A DNA stretch of 64,000 bases from Euclidia mi (Eukaryota; Arthropoda; Insecta; Lepidoptera; Erebidae), in assembly GCA_944739405.2 (NCBI GenBank), contig OX123182.2, positions 61,259,183 to 61,323,182 of the forward strand, read 5' to 3'. Below the pieces are notes generated by a model. It was given only the letters and a program-made list of their open reading frames with translations. It searched no databases and was not told the origin of the DNA. A program made the position numbers and the translations under genes. Below, piece by piece: positions 22,340-35,055 of the stretch (its first letter is position 1; each line of letters starts with the position of its first letter).

Positions 22340-22876
22340 GAATAATTACAACTGAGCATGTTAAGCCATTGCTTGAAATCTTTTACTGTTCAGGCTGTGC
22401 GACTGTGGAATGCTTTACCAGTGGAGATTCGAAGAGCAAGCACAATAAATATTTTCAAAGACTTGGTAAAGAAGCACTATTTCAAGGATTGACAAATATA
22501 TCAACTTAATTATCGTCTGAGTTCATCACTTGTATAAACTGTATCTATATTATTTAGTATATTGATATATATTTAATTGTATTTGTATAAATTATGTATG
22601 TATTTTATGTATGTAAGTAAAAGGTATATTTATTTATGTATATATGTGAATCTTATTTAGGATAATTTTATTGATAATTATTTCACTTTAAAGCTACACC
22701 ATGCCCACAATAATGCTTTAATCATTCCTGTCCATCCCAAGGTTGCCTGGCAGAGATCGCCCCTGGCGATAAGGCCGCCGTTTGTACATGCAACTTAGCT
22801 TTAAGTCACTATATAAAATGTACTTTACTTTGGTGTGCAATAAAGAATACATCTATCTATCTATCTATCTATCTTG
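22340..22876 (+). pseudogene. CR1/jockey-group LINE 3' end with (ATCT)n tail
   Basis: A short frame at about 22384-22492 reads FTVQAVRLWNALPVEIRRAS and ends in TGA, matching the C-terminal RLWNALP motif of many insect LINE ORF2 proteins. The 3' UTR contains TTGCCTGGCAGAGATCGCCC and GCAATAAAGAATAC and ends in seven ATCT units (22848-22876). The rest of the element is missing. Confidence 0.7.
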
Positions 22877-25707
22877 ATATATCGTTGAGAAAGAAGAGAA
22901 GGTGGTTATAAATTTAATAAAAATATCAGAAATGGTTGGCTGATATAGTATGTGGTTAGGGAATAACTGTCAGTATATTATAAGAAAAGGATTAAGTTCA
23001 ACAGCAAACTATGACACGCTTATTTGTTAATTATTCATTTTCTTGACTCATTATTTGATACCATACTAAATATGTATGTATGTCTCTTATTTTATTCATA
23101 ACAATGAAATACATACTTACCTTCCACATGAATTAGGTACACTATGTATTGGTGTAAACCGTACAAACATCAGTTCGTTTTAGAGTATCGCTACCATACC
23201 GAAAGACGGAAAGAAAAGGGGAATTTATTTATGAAAATGTATGTATAGCTCTCACATTTTACATAATTATCTATTTATTCTCTTTAAAATATTTCACTTA
23301 ATTTAAAGAAAATATAATTCTATGTAGACAGCTATTCAATTCTGGAAACTGGAAAGCCTATCATTTAGTTGGATCATTGTCGTGAATAATGCTTTGTTCT
23401 TGTAAGGTAGCCATAAACAATTTCCTTCTTTTAAAATTCTTGCTAACATTAACATTTTGTAACTTTCATTAACTTAATGGGCACTTCTATTATACGCTCA
23501 TTGCTGAGATGAAACAATTAGTGAGATGAATTTAAGTTGTTATATGGACATCCCCGTCTCTTCTCGCCTACCTTACGCTTACCGAGTCATGGTCTCCAAC
23601 TCTAGGACACATTTGCTCCATCGGCTTTCGACAGATATTGCCAGCCCAATGCAACTTGAGTTAACAAATTCTGTGATTTATGTTGGTAATTTTGGTTCTT
23701 TGTCGGATATATTCATTATCGTGGTGTAATGACCAAATGGTTTTTATAGCATTGCGCTTAAACTATATACCGAGGATAGATGCACCAATACTTTTACTCC
23801 AGAAACTGTGTTCTACTTTGCTGGTTCTTAATATTTGTTTGTCTACAAAGCGACTGCCGTATATTTTGGCGACACAGTAGGATAATCATTATTTTTGGGT
23901 TAGGCATAAAAAATGTTAAGCGTCCCAACTTAAATCCCAATAACGATAAAAAATATTTTAAAATAACTTGTATAAACATTTATTTTTACTCACTTGTAAA
24001 CATAAATACGAGTATTATTGCACAACGAGTTTCGAAAGGGCTATGAAATATGAAGTTTAAGAACTATTTCTGGAAAATAACAAACTTAGATCGTTTGTGG
24101 AGACGATAGTGAGACAGATGGTGCCAACCAAGATAGTTTCTGAGAATCCTCGTCGTCTTAATGCGTCAAGACATTCTCAAGTAATTTCGGAGTCACTCTG
24201 ACGCACTCCTCATTTCTGATGAGTTTCTGTGGCTTCTGAAGACATATAACTGAAAGTTTTGATATGAGTATACGGTGTTATGTATGCAGCTGTTGTTGTT
24301 GCACATTGTTTAACGATTTTTGTTCCTGTATTAACGCGGTTTGATATGTTATGAAAGTTCTGTACATCTGTGTGTATCTTCTCATTATAAGAAAAGGTAT
24401 AGTCAGGCCAGAGAACTCTCATCAAATTTCCTTACAATGTTTGCCTTCGCCATTTAGTAAGCTGTAATAAATACTTTAATTTTATTACATTTTCACATAG
24501 ATATCGAATAATAATAAGATTTTTTATAAAATCACAACACAAAGTACCTAAAGCTCCACGAAAATGATATTACAGGCAAATAAAGCGGGGTGCAGATAAC
24601 GGGAATTGATGTTAAACCGGCGAAAACGGATAAAGTAGGTACAAAAGATACAGCATTATCAGGTCGTGTGTGTACAAGGTACATAACATTTTGCGACATC
24701 ATTCTCACTGCTTATTTGTCTTGCTTTTGTCATGGTTTGTATCAGATAATGGCCCATTTGCAAGCATTCTGGTTAAAAAAGTTAAGGTCTCTTCCTTGAG
24801 AAAGATATGTTCGGTGTTCGAATGATAATATTGTGGATATAGTAATTATGGCTTACATTGTGAGCTGATAAAATTTTATGTTTTTGCTGTGTAAATAATG
24901 TATTATTTTTGGTACATTAGATCACTGTATAAAGATGGAATCGGAACTTAATAGTTATTATGAAACTTATAGAAATTTTAATTTAATAATCTTGTTGATA
25001 TTAGGAGCCTACAGCATAGCCAAACTGTCTAGTATCATCATCATGGTCTTAGTTTTATTCTCGTTTCATTCAAGATTTTTCGTATTGAATCCGCTTACCT
25101 AGTGCCGATGACGACCTTCGACTTAATGGGAAGACCGAGTTAAGACTAGACGACTACACTATTTCTAAATGCAGGTAGAACTACATCCTAACAATCTTAC
25201 AATTTCGTATTTCCTAATTAGGTACTCGCCTGTCCCAAACTGTACTATAAAATAAATCACTCGTAGTAAGGAATGATTATTCTGTCTCTTATATTTACGA
25301 GAAAAAAGAAGTATAATAAACGAAATAGCAATATTCCAGATGTTCAGTTAGTACATGCTGTGACTAGAATACAAGTAAAAACATAAGAAATGACACACGA
25401 AGGAACCGCGACAGACGAAGACAAGTTTCCGATAAACAAATTAACTTCATCATCGGAACTGCTACGTTCAGACCAAATCAACAGCTAAAGTTTAAAACAA
25501 CATTTTGTTAGTATTTGAGTTCAATTCCCAGGTTGACTGAAAGCTTAATAATAATTAATTGGTTGAACTTATGATTAGCTAAAAATAGGCAGGCAGTTCT
25601 AGACGATCCTTATAGACTAATTTATTGTTAAATTTGTCATAAGTCATACAAAATGGCCTATGATTTACTGATTTTTAAGAAAGTACTGAATTAAATTCTG
25701 ATGTTTG
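22877..25707. other. Largely unrecognised 2.8 kb
   Basis: AT-rich. One stretch near 23560-23660 reads, on the minus strand, LKLHWAGNICRK, weakly like the WAGH region near the end of RTE reverse transcriptases, so it may be an old RTE scrap. The other ORFs (60-90 codons) look random. No TIR pair, tRNA or array seen. Confidence 0.4.
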
Positions 25708-25968
25708 AGTTTGTAGTCCGTGTGGTGACGGATAAAGAATACGGATTGTCACCACCCCATATCATCCCATGGGTGTCGTAAGAGCCGACAGAGGGAGCAT
25801 ATTATGCAGAGAACAGCACTGTAAGAGAAGGAAAACTTGATACAAACCCTATACCAACCCGTTTGGCCAGCGTGGTATAGTAGGCCAATACCTCCTTTCA
25901 AGGGAGAGGCCTAGTCCAGCAGTGGACTGTTAAAGGCTGATGATGATGATGATGATGATGTTTGAGTT
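25708..25968 (+). mobile_element. SINE-2 with RTE-2 type tail
   Basis: It starts with CCGTGTGGTGACGGAT and about 25 bases later CACCACCCCA, so the 5' end can form a GTGGTGAC/GTCACCAC hairpin. The 3' end (GAGGCCTAGTCCAGCAGTGG, then GGCTGATGATGATG) matches the end of the RTE-2 element at 53218-56101. A nearly identical copy lies at 51369-51605. No protein is encoded. Confidence 0.75.
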
Positions 25969-25976
25969 TGTTACAA

Positions 25977-26184
25977 TCTTAATATATGAAATCCTTGCGT
26001 TACTGACTGACTGACAGACACGCTACAGCCGAAACTATTGGGCGCAGGAAGCTGAAATTTGGCATGTATGTTCCTTGGGGACTGTAGGGGTGCACTAATA
26101 AGAGATTTCCCGAAATTCCCACGAGATCGGCAAAAACGGGTAAATTTAAAAAAAAATGCAGGCGTAGCTGCTGGCGTCCTCTAG
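25977..26184 (+). mobile_element. Short Helitron, 208 bp
   Basis: It starts TCTTAATATATGAAATCC after an A and ends GGCGTCCTCTAG before a T, the A|TC...CTAG|T signature. It contains TACTGACTGACTGACAGAC and GCTACAGCCGAAACTATTGG. This compact copy defines both ends of the family whose two halves bracket 38337-45909. Confidence 0.75.
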
Positions 26185-26583
26185 TCATTTTATATTTGCT
26201 AATTAGACAGAGAGCTAGGTTGATATATAACGTGACTGGCTAGTACCTCCGAACCAATTGGCAGCCAACCCGTACAATATTTATCAATTTAGAGTAAAAG
26301 ATACAAGTTACATCTTTGACTAGTTTCACAATATATGCTTATGACTCTTTTTCTAAGATTTGCTCAAGTTTGCGACTAATAGATAAAAGATTATATTTAT
26401 ATCCCGGACAGGACCTGAATTGTTAAATATGAAGTTTTTTAATTGCAGCACAATACAATTTTATAAATTTTTTATACAATCTTATTAAAAAACTTTGAAC
26501 ATATTAAGTATGATGTTAAAGTCATAATCAATAAAGCAGTATAGTTAAAATTTTCATGAAAACTCGTATACTGACGTACTTAT
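26185..26583. other. No gene; distal part is a diverged copy of 45915-45975
   Basis: AT-rich. From about 26515 the sequence (AAGCAGTATAGTTAAAATT, then CTCGTATACTGACGTAC) parallels 45925-45970. Confidence 0.4.
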
Positions 26584-26812
26584 TCTTTTTTTAAAGGACA
26601 ACTCCCGCATTAGGACTAAATCCTGTGTCGCAGGGGGGTTTACAAACATTCAACTAACGGACACAATAAACATCCAGACTCGAAACAACTGTTTATGTAT
26701 TACACAAAGTGTTGTCTCGTCTAGGAATCGAACCCACAACACTCGGCGCAGTGTCAAGCGGCGAGGCGGCCGCTTAAACCACTCGTGCAGCCACCACACG
26801 CCAATCGTGCAG
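26584..26812 (-). mobile_element. tRNA-derived SINE (SINE-3)
   Basis: On the minus strand the head reads GTGGCTGCACGAGTGGTTTA (box A region), and later GTGGGTTCGATTCC (box B). The body contains GTTGTTTCGAGTCTGGATG. The 3' end is an A-run (T7 at 26586-26592). It is unrelated in body sequence to SINE-1 and SINE-2. It interrupts the diverged repeat shared with 45.9-46.3 kb. Confidence 0.65.
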
Positions 26813-26854
26813 TCAAGTACTCTGTCTTCATTATGCGGAGAGACGTGTATCATT

Positions 26855-26995
26855 CGTAGTCCACTGTTGGATATAGGCCACTCCTAATTTGCGTCACAAT
26901 AACATTATTGGTCAACAGGAAGATTTCACCTACTATACCACGCTAGCCAGACGGATTGAAACAGGGTTTGGTGGCGAGTTTTCCATCTTTTGGCA
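26855..26995 (-). mobile_element. SINE-2, 3' half
   Basis: The complement contains CTAGCGTGGTATAGTAGG and, further on, GTGGCCTATATCCAACAGTG, the last 130 bases or so of SINE-2. The 5' hairpin is absent and the (TGATG)n tail is eroded. Confidence 0.6.
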
Positions 26996-27958
26996 AATGC
27001 TATTTGCTTCGGGAAATTTCTTTTTCGCATACGACAGCCATGGATTGAAATGAGATAGTGACACTTTGTATTCTTTATTTACCACACGGAAAGATTCTTT
27101 AATGAAAAATGTTGAACTCTTACTTTTCAAATCTTAATCTAGTTTTATCCTTGAAAATATCGTAAAACAACAAAAATACCTAAAGATACTGTTTCTTGTA
27201 CAAACAAACTAGAAAAAAAACCGTTTCTTGAAGAAAATGAATATTAGCATTATACACGATGGTAATTTCTTCGCAGTAACATTGAATAAATCATACAAAA
27301 ACGTCGTGACCAATCTGATTGAGTTTAAATCGAAACGCACACCACATCTTCAAAGCTATCGGCTATTTTTATAATTATATAGGACGCTACGACGTTAAAG
27401 CTTAATTACTTTCATTCGTTATTATAAGCCTTCACGATTTGTACACGCAATTATTTGATAAAGTAAAATACCTTGTATATGCCATGACGTTTCAGCATGA
27501 GTTTTCCCGGCCGTGGTCATGAGATCGGTTAGCCCACCATACTTGCATTTACCCATATTATTGTACGGCTATGAACCAAAAACGATGTCTTCAAATAAAC
27601 TTAGGTAAACTGTTTCGTTCTAAAAATGTGTAGATTATTGTTTTACGATAAATGTAAAAGAAAAATAAACTAGGATCTCGAAGTAATTAAGTAAAATTCA
27701 TCATCGTATATGTGTTACCGTCTGAGTACTTGAATAGATACTACCTGCTAGACCAAATACTGAATCAATATTCAAAAATATCTTAATACTATTTGAGACC
27801 AAATCCCAGGTTGGTCGAAAGCGTAATTGAGCGTTATTGTTTGCAATTTCATGGCCCATGCTCTCTAAACGAATTCTATTCTAATCGATGCAACTGAAAT
27901 TCTATAAAGAAGCTATCTAGGGAAAGTTAAATTCTCCCTATGGCGAGTTACCGTTACG
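26996..27958. other. No gene; part parallels 46160-46330
   Basis: The segment 27265-27350 (CGCAGTAACATTGAATAA, then AACGTCGTGACCAATCTGAT) parallels 46185-46250 (TCAGTAACATTAAATAAC, then AACGTCGGGAACAATCTGAC). This is an old dispersed duplication of unknown type. No coding evidence. Confidence 0.4.
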
Positions 27959-28105
27959 TCTTACCGCCGGATTCAATACTCAATCTATCCGTGGATTTGG
28001 AGATTAGAGATGCATAGGTATTTGACATAAGCTCCATATCAAAATATGTCAATTAAATATATCCAATCTCTAATTCCATGGATAAATCATATTTTGGGAC
28101 CGGAA
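27959..28105. mobile_element. Possible hairpin MITE
   Basis: The left side ATCTATCCGTGGATTTGGAG and the right side (complement ATTTATCCATGGAATTAGAG) are imperfect inverted repeats around a short AT-rich middle. A related left half is found inverted at 61890-61960. TSD not resolved. Confidence 0.35.
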
Positions 28106-28981
28106 GTTAATTGGTAGGAAAACCCGATATGCAATGCCTGTCTAAAGATACAACAGTCGCTGCGTGACACGGAATGTAATATGCGATAGTCGTGCTTGAC
28201 GAAATATTCCTGTCCAATAACTAGGTAACTATCTCCTTGCATCAGATTCAGAAATCAATAGTCATTAAAGTGAATGCCTAACACTCAATCTTGCCGCCAG
28301 ATTGCACTTGACATATATTACAGAGCACTCCAACCAACATACTATTCCGTATGGAGTGATGGTAAGGTTTCGAGCCATCCAGTCCGAATCCATTTTATTA
28401 TGACTAAAGAAACATTTTAAAGCCTTGACTTGAGAGCCATTCAAAATGATAGAAGTCGTGAAGACTCACAATATGAGTAGACTATTAATGCTGTGAGTTA
28501 AAAAAACAGAACTCATTTGAGTCTCGTGGGCTTTTTTATAATCTCCAGATCGTTAAGTTGTTTTCAATTAATGTGATTATAATAGTAGCCATATCAGCAT
28601 GCGTTTTCTGGGTGAGTACCTGCTGATCTGTGATACCTGTTTCAGATTCCAGCCTTCATACATTTTTAGGTGTCTAAACGGTCAAATTGCATATCTCTGT
28701 TTCTAATATGTGAGCGAATAAATACAATTATTCGTATTATAAAAGTTTCGATGCGTTGCAATCCTAATTTAACTACTATTCATCCATTCCATGTATTTCA
28801 TCCTCTTACCTGGTACGGTGGACATGTTCTACATAAGTACAAATTCTGAGTATACTTACTACACAAACTTTAGTTTCCAATTAAATCAAGATTGTACGTT
28901 AGGTGCATACGAAATTTGGCGTTCCCTGTTTTTCGGTTTTGTTCCCAGCGCAAAACTTGGGCAATAAAGATTTTGTAAGTT
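28106..28981. other. No gene or recognised element
   Basis: AT-rich. No motif, TIR pair or array I can support. Confidence 0.4.
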
Positions 28982-28992
28982 AGTTGTACTAG

Positions 28993-30067
28993 CTTAAGCC
29001 TTTTAAGCCTTTGACAGCATTACTCATAGTGCAATAGAAGATGCCTTACGGAAACAAAATATAGAAGAGCCCTACATAAACCTTATTAAAGCCATTTACA
29101 ATAATAGTACAGCAGATGTCAAGCTCCAACTTTCTGGTCAGTCATTTAAAATAGAGAGAGGCGTCAAACAGGGTGACCCGTTGTCTCCTAAACTTTTTAA
29201 TAGTGTCCTGCAACAGGTTTTCGGCAGTCTGACGAATTTGTGGCCATCCAGAGGCATTGTGGTCGGCGGCAAAAGATTAACAAATCTTCGGTTCGCCGAC
29301 GACATTGTTCTCTTTTTCTCATCAACCTCGGAACTCGAGCTAATGCTTAAAGACCTCTGCTCTGCTAGTCTTCAAGTTGGACTTCAGATGAACCGGGCCA
29401 AAACTCAAGTAATGACCAACAGCACGAAACGTAGGGTCACGGTAGACGGGCAGACTATACATTATATCGACGAGTATATATACTTGGGCCAGATTGTCTC
29501 TTTCAGCAACAGGCAAGACAAAGAAGTAGGACGGCGAGTCGAAAATGCCTGGAAGAGCTTCTGGTCAATGAAAGAGCTACTGAACAACCTTCCACTGACA
29601 CTCAAGCGAAAGCTCGTCGATATGTGTATATTGCCCGTCCTAACCTACGGTGCCCAAACATGGTCCTTGACGGAATTCCAGAAGTCCAAACTGAAGATTT
29701 GCCAAAGGGCTATGGAACGTAGCATTCTCGGGGTAAAAAGGACCGACCGTGTCCGGAACACCACGCTACGTTCCCAAACACGCATAGCCGATGTTAGTTT
29801 AAAATCTGCCAGGCTGAAGTGGGACTGGGCTGGTCACCTCTGCCGTATGCACCCAGAAAGGTAGGCTTATTTAATAACCAGTTGGGTGCCTCATGATAGT
29901 CGACGACGACGCGGCAGACCTAAACGGAGATGGCGGGACGACTTAGATGCATTCGACAACGACTGGCCGAACATAGCACAGGACAGGGATGAATGGCGGT
30001 CCAAGGGAGAGGCCTTTGCCCAGCAGTGGGACACATATACAGGCTAAATAAAAAAAAATAAAAAAAA
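28993..30067 (+). pseudogene. RTE-2 LINE, 5'-truncated copy with 11-bp TSD
   Basis: A 1,075-bp insertion flanked by AGTTGTACTAG at 28982-28992 and 30068-30078. It begins within the reverse transcriptase (AFDSITHSAIEDAL) and continues through GVKQGDPLSPKLFN, FADDIVLFF, the thumb (YIYLGQIVSF) and the late motif WAGHLCRM. A TGG-to-TAG stop lies at about 29862. Beyond it the same frame gives GRPKRRWRDDL and ends AQQWDTYTG, then an A-rich tail. Truncation plus TSD is the signature of target-primed reverse transcription. No endonuclease, so inactive. Confidence 0.9.
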
Positions 30068-30078
30068 AGTTGTACTAG

Positions 30079-30509
30079 TGTTTATGAGGTGTACAGTGCA
30101 TATTGTGTTTCCTGGAAGTTACAGTACCTGCTACGTCGCCCAAATCTCGTGTTCCATACAATTTTAAGACAACCCGATGTAATTAAATTAAATTTAGGAA
30201 ATTATAATGCATTTTATGTTGCATGGTTCGACTGGTAAGTGGTATGCATTGTCTTAGCACCTTCACTTTGAACTACTTTTTGCCGCCAAGAAAACAACTA
30301 TGGACTCTGAAGACGACTAACATACTCGTTTCTGCGTTACTTGATAGTGCATTACATTACACGATATATTATCATGAATTTAGATTTCTGATCACAAATG
30401 AACCCAAAAATATATCTTCCTCTTTTCTTCCTTTATCAAAGTACTATCTATGACACGCGCTTAAACCTACGGAGGTTTATGCGAGTGTGAGTTCATCTAC
30501 ATGAGTACA
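30079..30509. other. No gene or recognised element
   Basis: AT-rich, between the RTE copy and the next MITE. Nothing supported. Confidence 0.4.
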
Positions 30510-30513
30510 TTAA

Positions 30514-31215
30514 CCCGTGAGAAGGCGCGCTTTGAGCATTTTGCTCACACTTATATTCTTTACTGTAAATTTCAACTTTAGCTAAACTGCGTCACTACAA
30601 GCGTCACAGTATCTTCTTAGAATTTCACTCCCTCTCTGCTGCAGCACGGAATTTGCGTCAGCGCGCTGACGCAAATCCCGTGCTGCTCAGTGCCACCATG
30701 ACTGCGTGATGATGGGTTTGTGTGAGGTGCATCGTAAGGCGCGGCATTTTGTTCATTGCGCGCCCGTTCGTATAAGTATTTTTTTCTTCATAACAAAATT
30801 GATTTGATTGTTTTTTATTGATTAACTTAGTGGATATAATAATAATAATAAATATTTATTGCAGATCTATGATTCATACAAATTACAAAAATGTGCTTAA
30901 ACAACTAAAAATTACAAGTAATAATATAAAACATATATTTTGTTATTTTGCTTTTTATATATATTTATGTAAAGTTAGCCAAATACTAAGGCCAAAGTGC
31001 ATTATTTTTTTAGTTTGCACATAATACTGCCTTTTTGTGATTAACTATTAATAAAACAATTTATTTAAATAAATAAAGACATTTATTTTATTAAAACATG
31101 CATATTTATATTAAAAATATATTTGATCTCAAAGAAAACGTTATTTGAAGTAGCGTGAGAGTTTTGCTCACGCGCGCCTGCTCGTGTAACTTTTTAGGGC
31201 ATGCCTTCTCATGGG
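30514..31215. mobile_element. piggyBac-type MITE, 702 bp, TTAA TSD
   Basis: The ends are CCCGTGAGAAGGCGCGC at the left and the complement of CCCATGAGAAGGCATGC at the right, flanked by TTAA at 30510-30513 and 31216-31219. GCTCAC-type motifs lie just inside both ends. No transposase. The boundary of the large inverted duplication (30932) falls inside this element, and the truncated counterpart lies at 43528-43811. Confidence 0.8.
30641..30686. repeat. 46-bp near-perfect palindrome
   Basis: GCAGCACGGAATTTGCGTC and its inverted counterpart meet with no loop at GCG/CGC. The two 23-nt halves differ at one position (A versus G). It lies within the piggyBac MITE, outside the duplicated arm. It could extrude as a cruciform. 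Confidence 0.8.
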
Positions 31216-31219
31216 TTAA

Positions 31220-32339
31220 ATAATACTTTGAATGGCATTATTAAGTTATTCTCTGTTTTCACATACACTTTAATTGTAAATTTATCAAGTTCAGCTTATT
31301 GAACAGCACACAAACTTTGTTAGAACAACTAACGTAGAAGAATAAGTAATTTAATATCAGGCAAGTAAACACACTACTGCCGGGTCTTGGCTAGTTAAGA
31401 GCGTTTAATCCGTCGGAGGCGATTTTGCGGGTTTTTATTGTTCTATTACGTTACGGATAAATCACAATTAATTGCAAAGATATAGAAAATATGAAAGGTC
31501 AGTTCTTTATCAAGAGAGTGCTAAAGAAAAATATATGGGTTACTATAGTAAATATTTTAAAACGGATGAATTTAAAAAAGTCATTTTCGTAATTTCTGTA
31601 GTTTAGGCCAGCATTAATGGTCGCTAGTGCTATGAAAACTTATCGTTCTATAATTTTGTAAATGTAAACTGTACGAACAAAAGCTATACAAGCGAGTCCT
31701 AACAAAAGAAATTGTACTTTCATTCATAATTTTCAAGAAAATCGGAGATCAAAACAGTGCATTTTGCTTAATTTTAGCCCGCAAATTTGCATTTATATCT
31801 AAAAAACTACTGTGATTATTAAAAGTTAAATACATATTAGAATAAAAAGTTATATACATATTTAGAAACGTTAAGATTTATTTTAAGTCATATAAAAAAA
31901 TTGGAATTTAAACTTTTCGTTTGTAATTAATATGTTTTTTTTAAAAAGACCTATAAAGCTCGAAGCGCGATGCTATGTCCGCCATTCAGCGCTGAGCGCT
32001 CTCAGAGGACGGGCCTATGGCTCGCGTCCGCGTCCGCCATTTTACGTAAATATTGCATTTCAAAACGTTTATAGCGCGGCTAAAGCTTCTTGATCCTTAT
32101 TTTTTTCTCAACGTATTTTTTTTTATAAATATGAAAAGTTGATGTACTTTACTTTAATTATGTATTACGTATTAAACTAGTGTGTTAGTCAAGACATCTG
32201 GAGTCTAGTGGTTACTGGTTAGTATAGTAGCGCGGTCAACTAGGGGCTGGGCGAGACTGGCAGAAACGGACCGTTAGATATAATACCTTGCTGCAAAAAT
32301 CAAGTTGCAATATACATTATAAACAGGTACAGTAGTTAG
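31220..32339. other. Unrecognised non-coding part of the left arm
   Basis: AT-rich, with a GC-rich patch at about 31965-32040 (GCGCTGAGCGCTCTCAG). No gene motif seen. Copied inverted at 42404-43523. Confidence 0.4.
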
Positions 32340-32700
32340 ACGCATTTGATCTTTGATGGGTGACCATGGGATTGGCTTGCAGAGCCTATATCGCAGGTTT
32401 ATTTTCGTACAAACTACATAAGTTAAGGTAAGGTAATTGACATCACGGTCATAGTATGGATACCCATCCATACTATGACCGTGATGTCAATTACCTTACC
32501 TTCTACCGTCGGTCACCCGACCGACCGATGAATTTACAGAGCCCATGTATGAGGTTCTTAAGCGGGGGGAAATTATGGTTATTTTTAAGCTAGGACGCGC
32601 CGCCGTTAGCATGATACCAATGTAATAGGTATTTACCTAAAACGTACTATGCAATGCAATTAAAAGCACACTTGAATCGAATATTATCTTACAAACCGCC
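32340..32700. repeat. Copy of the unclassified repeat at 12060-12540
   Basis: Shares GCTTGCAGAGCCTAT, GTACAAACTAC, GACATCACGGTCAT and TATGGTTATTTTT phrases with 12060-12540. In this copy one subunit is followed directly by its own reverse complement, giving the hairpin at 32425-32502. Confidence 0.5.
32425..32502. repeat. Perfect 37-bp hairpin, 4-nt loop
   Basis: The arm 32425-32461 (begins AAGGTAAGGTAATTGACATC) is exactly complementary to 32466-32502, with loop ACCC. The mirrored copy lies at 42241-42318. Confidence 0.9.
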
Positions 32701-32939
32701 GCAGCTCAGCTGATCCCCACGAGCTCACATTGCAGGTACCTAACACACACAAGCCCACGTACCTACTGTGCAGTCTTATTCTGCACTAGTTAATAGTTTA
32801 TTTGGAGACTCAATTCTTCTAACTATATTTGTTCAAAATGCAGTTTCGATCGAATATCAGTGTCATACTCATGTCACAAATGGTATTCTCCTAAATAAAC
32901 TGATATTGGAATGTTATCGTGACTAGATCGTTAATTGAA

Positions 32940-33035
32940 CAATGTCATCATCATCGTTCTAGCATACCGTGGATTCGAACCCGATACCTTCTGCATAGCA
33001 GTCCGTTGGTATCCCCAGTAGGCTATAGCTGCCTG
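32940..33035 (-). mobile_element. Head-only SINE-1 copy with (ATG)n tail
   Basis: The minus strand has ATAGCCTACTGGGGATACC (box A region) and GGTATCGGGTTCGAATCC (box B), then TATGCTAGAACGATGATGATGA. The SINE-1 body is deleted. The mirrored copy lies at about 41708-41803. Confidence 0.6.
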
Positions 33036-34680
33036 TTGTTAATTAAACAATGTGTCAACGTCAGTGAGAACAATAGATGTCAAATAATAGTTGGTGCCAT
33101 GAGAAGATAGACTTTTTGTAAACAAACATTCAGAGCTTCACAACCTTTTTTCAAACAGTTGCGTTTTAGATTTTATGCTTTTGAAGTCTTTTTTTTTTCA
33201 ATGCCTAATTATGCCACTATGTTTTTAAATTTATATTGTTAAATTTTACTGAAATAAAAATATTTGATTTTGTGTTTTAATGGTCGAATATTCATGAATT
33301 GGCCGATTATTTTGTTGTTTTACACGTAATAATCTGTATATTAATGAAAACTAGAGTACCATGTATGTTAATTATAGAGTACATACATGTAACTTTATTA
33401 TTGATACGATTTTTTAAAAATCAATACGCAGTAAATAATATTGCTCAAAGTAGCATATATATTCTTAAATATTAAATTATTGACCAACATTGAATAATAT
33501 AACAGATAACTAGCTAATACATTGCATAAACATTTCTAGGCATAGAGATTTTACGTTGTCTGTGAATGAAATCGTCAGAATGAACTTAAACAAAAACCAT
33601 TAAACGTTACGGTAGTCTGTAAACGCAATTTCTTTTTTAGGTATAAATAATTTTCTGCTATCTGATATTCTGCACGCGCTTTTTCGAGATGCCGGCAGCG
33701 AGAAGAGCGTTGCGATCCTATAAACTTGTATTTAACTTAACTCCAACCCCTTCTTGATAACTAAAAAATTAATTTTGTTCTCTGATAAAAAGATGTTAAG
33801 CCCAAGAATGTATCATTTCAATGAACTAACGCCAAATGTTGACACTCTAGGCGTCATTACCTCAAAACATTAAAAAAGATCCTGTTGACAGCGCATAATA
33901 TCGATAAAAACCCGATCCATTGACATATTAGTTTCCAATGACACGTATCTATGTACCGTTGCGCTCATTGATTTGAAATTATTTGTTTTTGACAGAACTA
34001 TCGATAAGTCACTTAGTAAAAATTATTTGTTTACAAAATGTCTATGTTCTCGTGGCACGGACTCTAGATGATAATGACATTTAAATTAGAAGAATACCAA
34101 TTCTGAGTCAATTTAAAATCTAATCTCATTTCGTTCAAAACATAATTTCAATGTCTTATAAAATACGAGAATTGGCCTTATCTATGTAAAATTTTATAAA
34201 AAGAGGGATTTATATCATCGCACACTGTGTGAAATGATTTTAGGTGAATATATATTGTATAATTACAATATTTTGTAAATACAAATCAACATATTGTATA
34301 TTTTTTTCTTTCTTTTAATTAATTATTTTCTTTTACCCCACTCTTTTGGTTTTGTATTTAGTGTCATTCGTGGGTTTTCATGCATTAATAACAAAAAAGA
34401 TGTATATTTGAAATGTAACAATTACGTAGATGACAATTATAATATATTTCTATCATATAATAAAACTGCGCCAAATTATTATAAATAGTTGTTGTTATCC
34501 TGAGGAACATCAGCCTAATAAACAAATATGTAATATCTATCTTTATTTGATACCTTTAAATGCATGTGCATTGAAAATAATTTATTTGAATACTTTCATA
34601 TCATAATTGACGTATTACATAAACGAATACTGTTCATGTATGGCAAGAAGGATCAAGATTATTATTCCACGCGACACCGT
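33036..34680. other. Unrecognised non-coding part of the left arm
   Basis: Strongly AT-rich. ORFs of about 64-70 codons here are present in both arms only because the arms are duplicates. No motif. Confidence 0.4.
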
Positions 34681-34699
34681 CATAGTGCGCCGGCTCTCG

Positions 34700-34790
34700 C
34701 ATCCGCGGTGCGCGGGCGACCGCGGTACTATAAAAACCTAAACTCGAGCCGCCGCTCGAGGCGTATACGCTCTTGAGCGTAATAAGTACG
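34700..34790 (+). promoter_or_regulatory. Candidate core promoter with three short hairpins
   Basis: TATAAAAA at 34729-34736 follows a GC-rich hairpin (CCGCGGT...ACCGCGG, 34703-34725). It precedes two more: CTCGAGC...GCTCGAG (34743-34760) and TACGCTC-TT-GAGCGTA (34765-34780). The surroundings are AT-rich, so this GC island stands out. It could be a promoter of a lost LTR or MITE. The mirrored copy has its TATA at 40007-40014, minus strand. No initiator was proven. Confidence 0.3.
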
Positions 34791-34974
34791 CCAGGTGATT
34801 AAAGTTGCAGTACAATCTCGTATTCTAGTGCATTAAAACTTTCTTTGTAGAATATCTCTATCTTATTCTTTTGACTGAAAACCACATTAATAAAACATAT
34901 TAATTTAAAAATGCCAAACGTTAAGAAGAGCAAATCGCCGTATTGTACAATTTTATTAATTTGTGTACGTCTTA

Positions 34975-35055
34975 TGTATCTAATATCGCTATCCTTTTGG
35001 GTTGCGGAGGTCAGACATGCAAAAACCCTGTAGAAAAGCTAATATTCAGTCAAAG
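34975..35055 (+). mobile_element. SINE-1 internal fragment, left of LINE E
   Basis: ATCGCTATCCTTTTGGGTTG, then GTAGAAAAGCTAATATTCAG match the SINE-1 body at 15950-16025 (complement). SINE-1 sequence resumes after LINE E at about 37238, so LINE E was inserted into this SINE. Confidence 0.65.

Noticed and set aside
23526..24046. Overlapping frames of 66-88 codons
   Set aside because: No motifs, mutually overlapping in several frames, and partly on top of a possible RTE scrap on the other strand.
34294..34776. Frames of 64-70 codons present in both arms (34294, 34564 and mirrors)
   Set aside because: Their conservation reflects duplication of the whole arm, not selection on a protein. No motif or start context.
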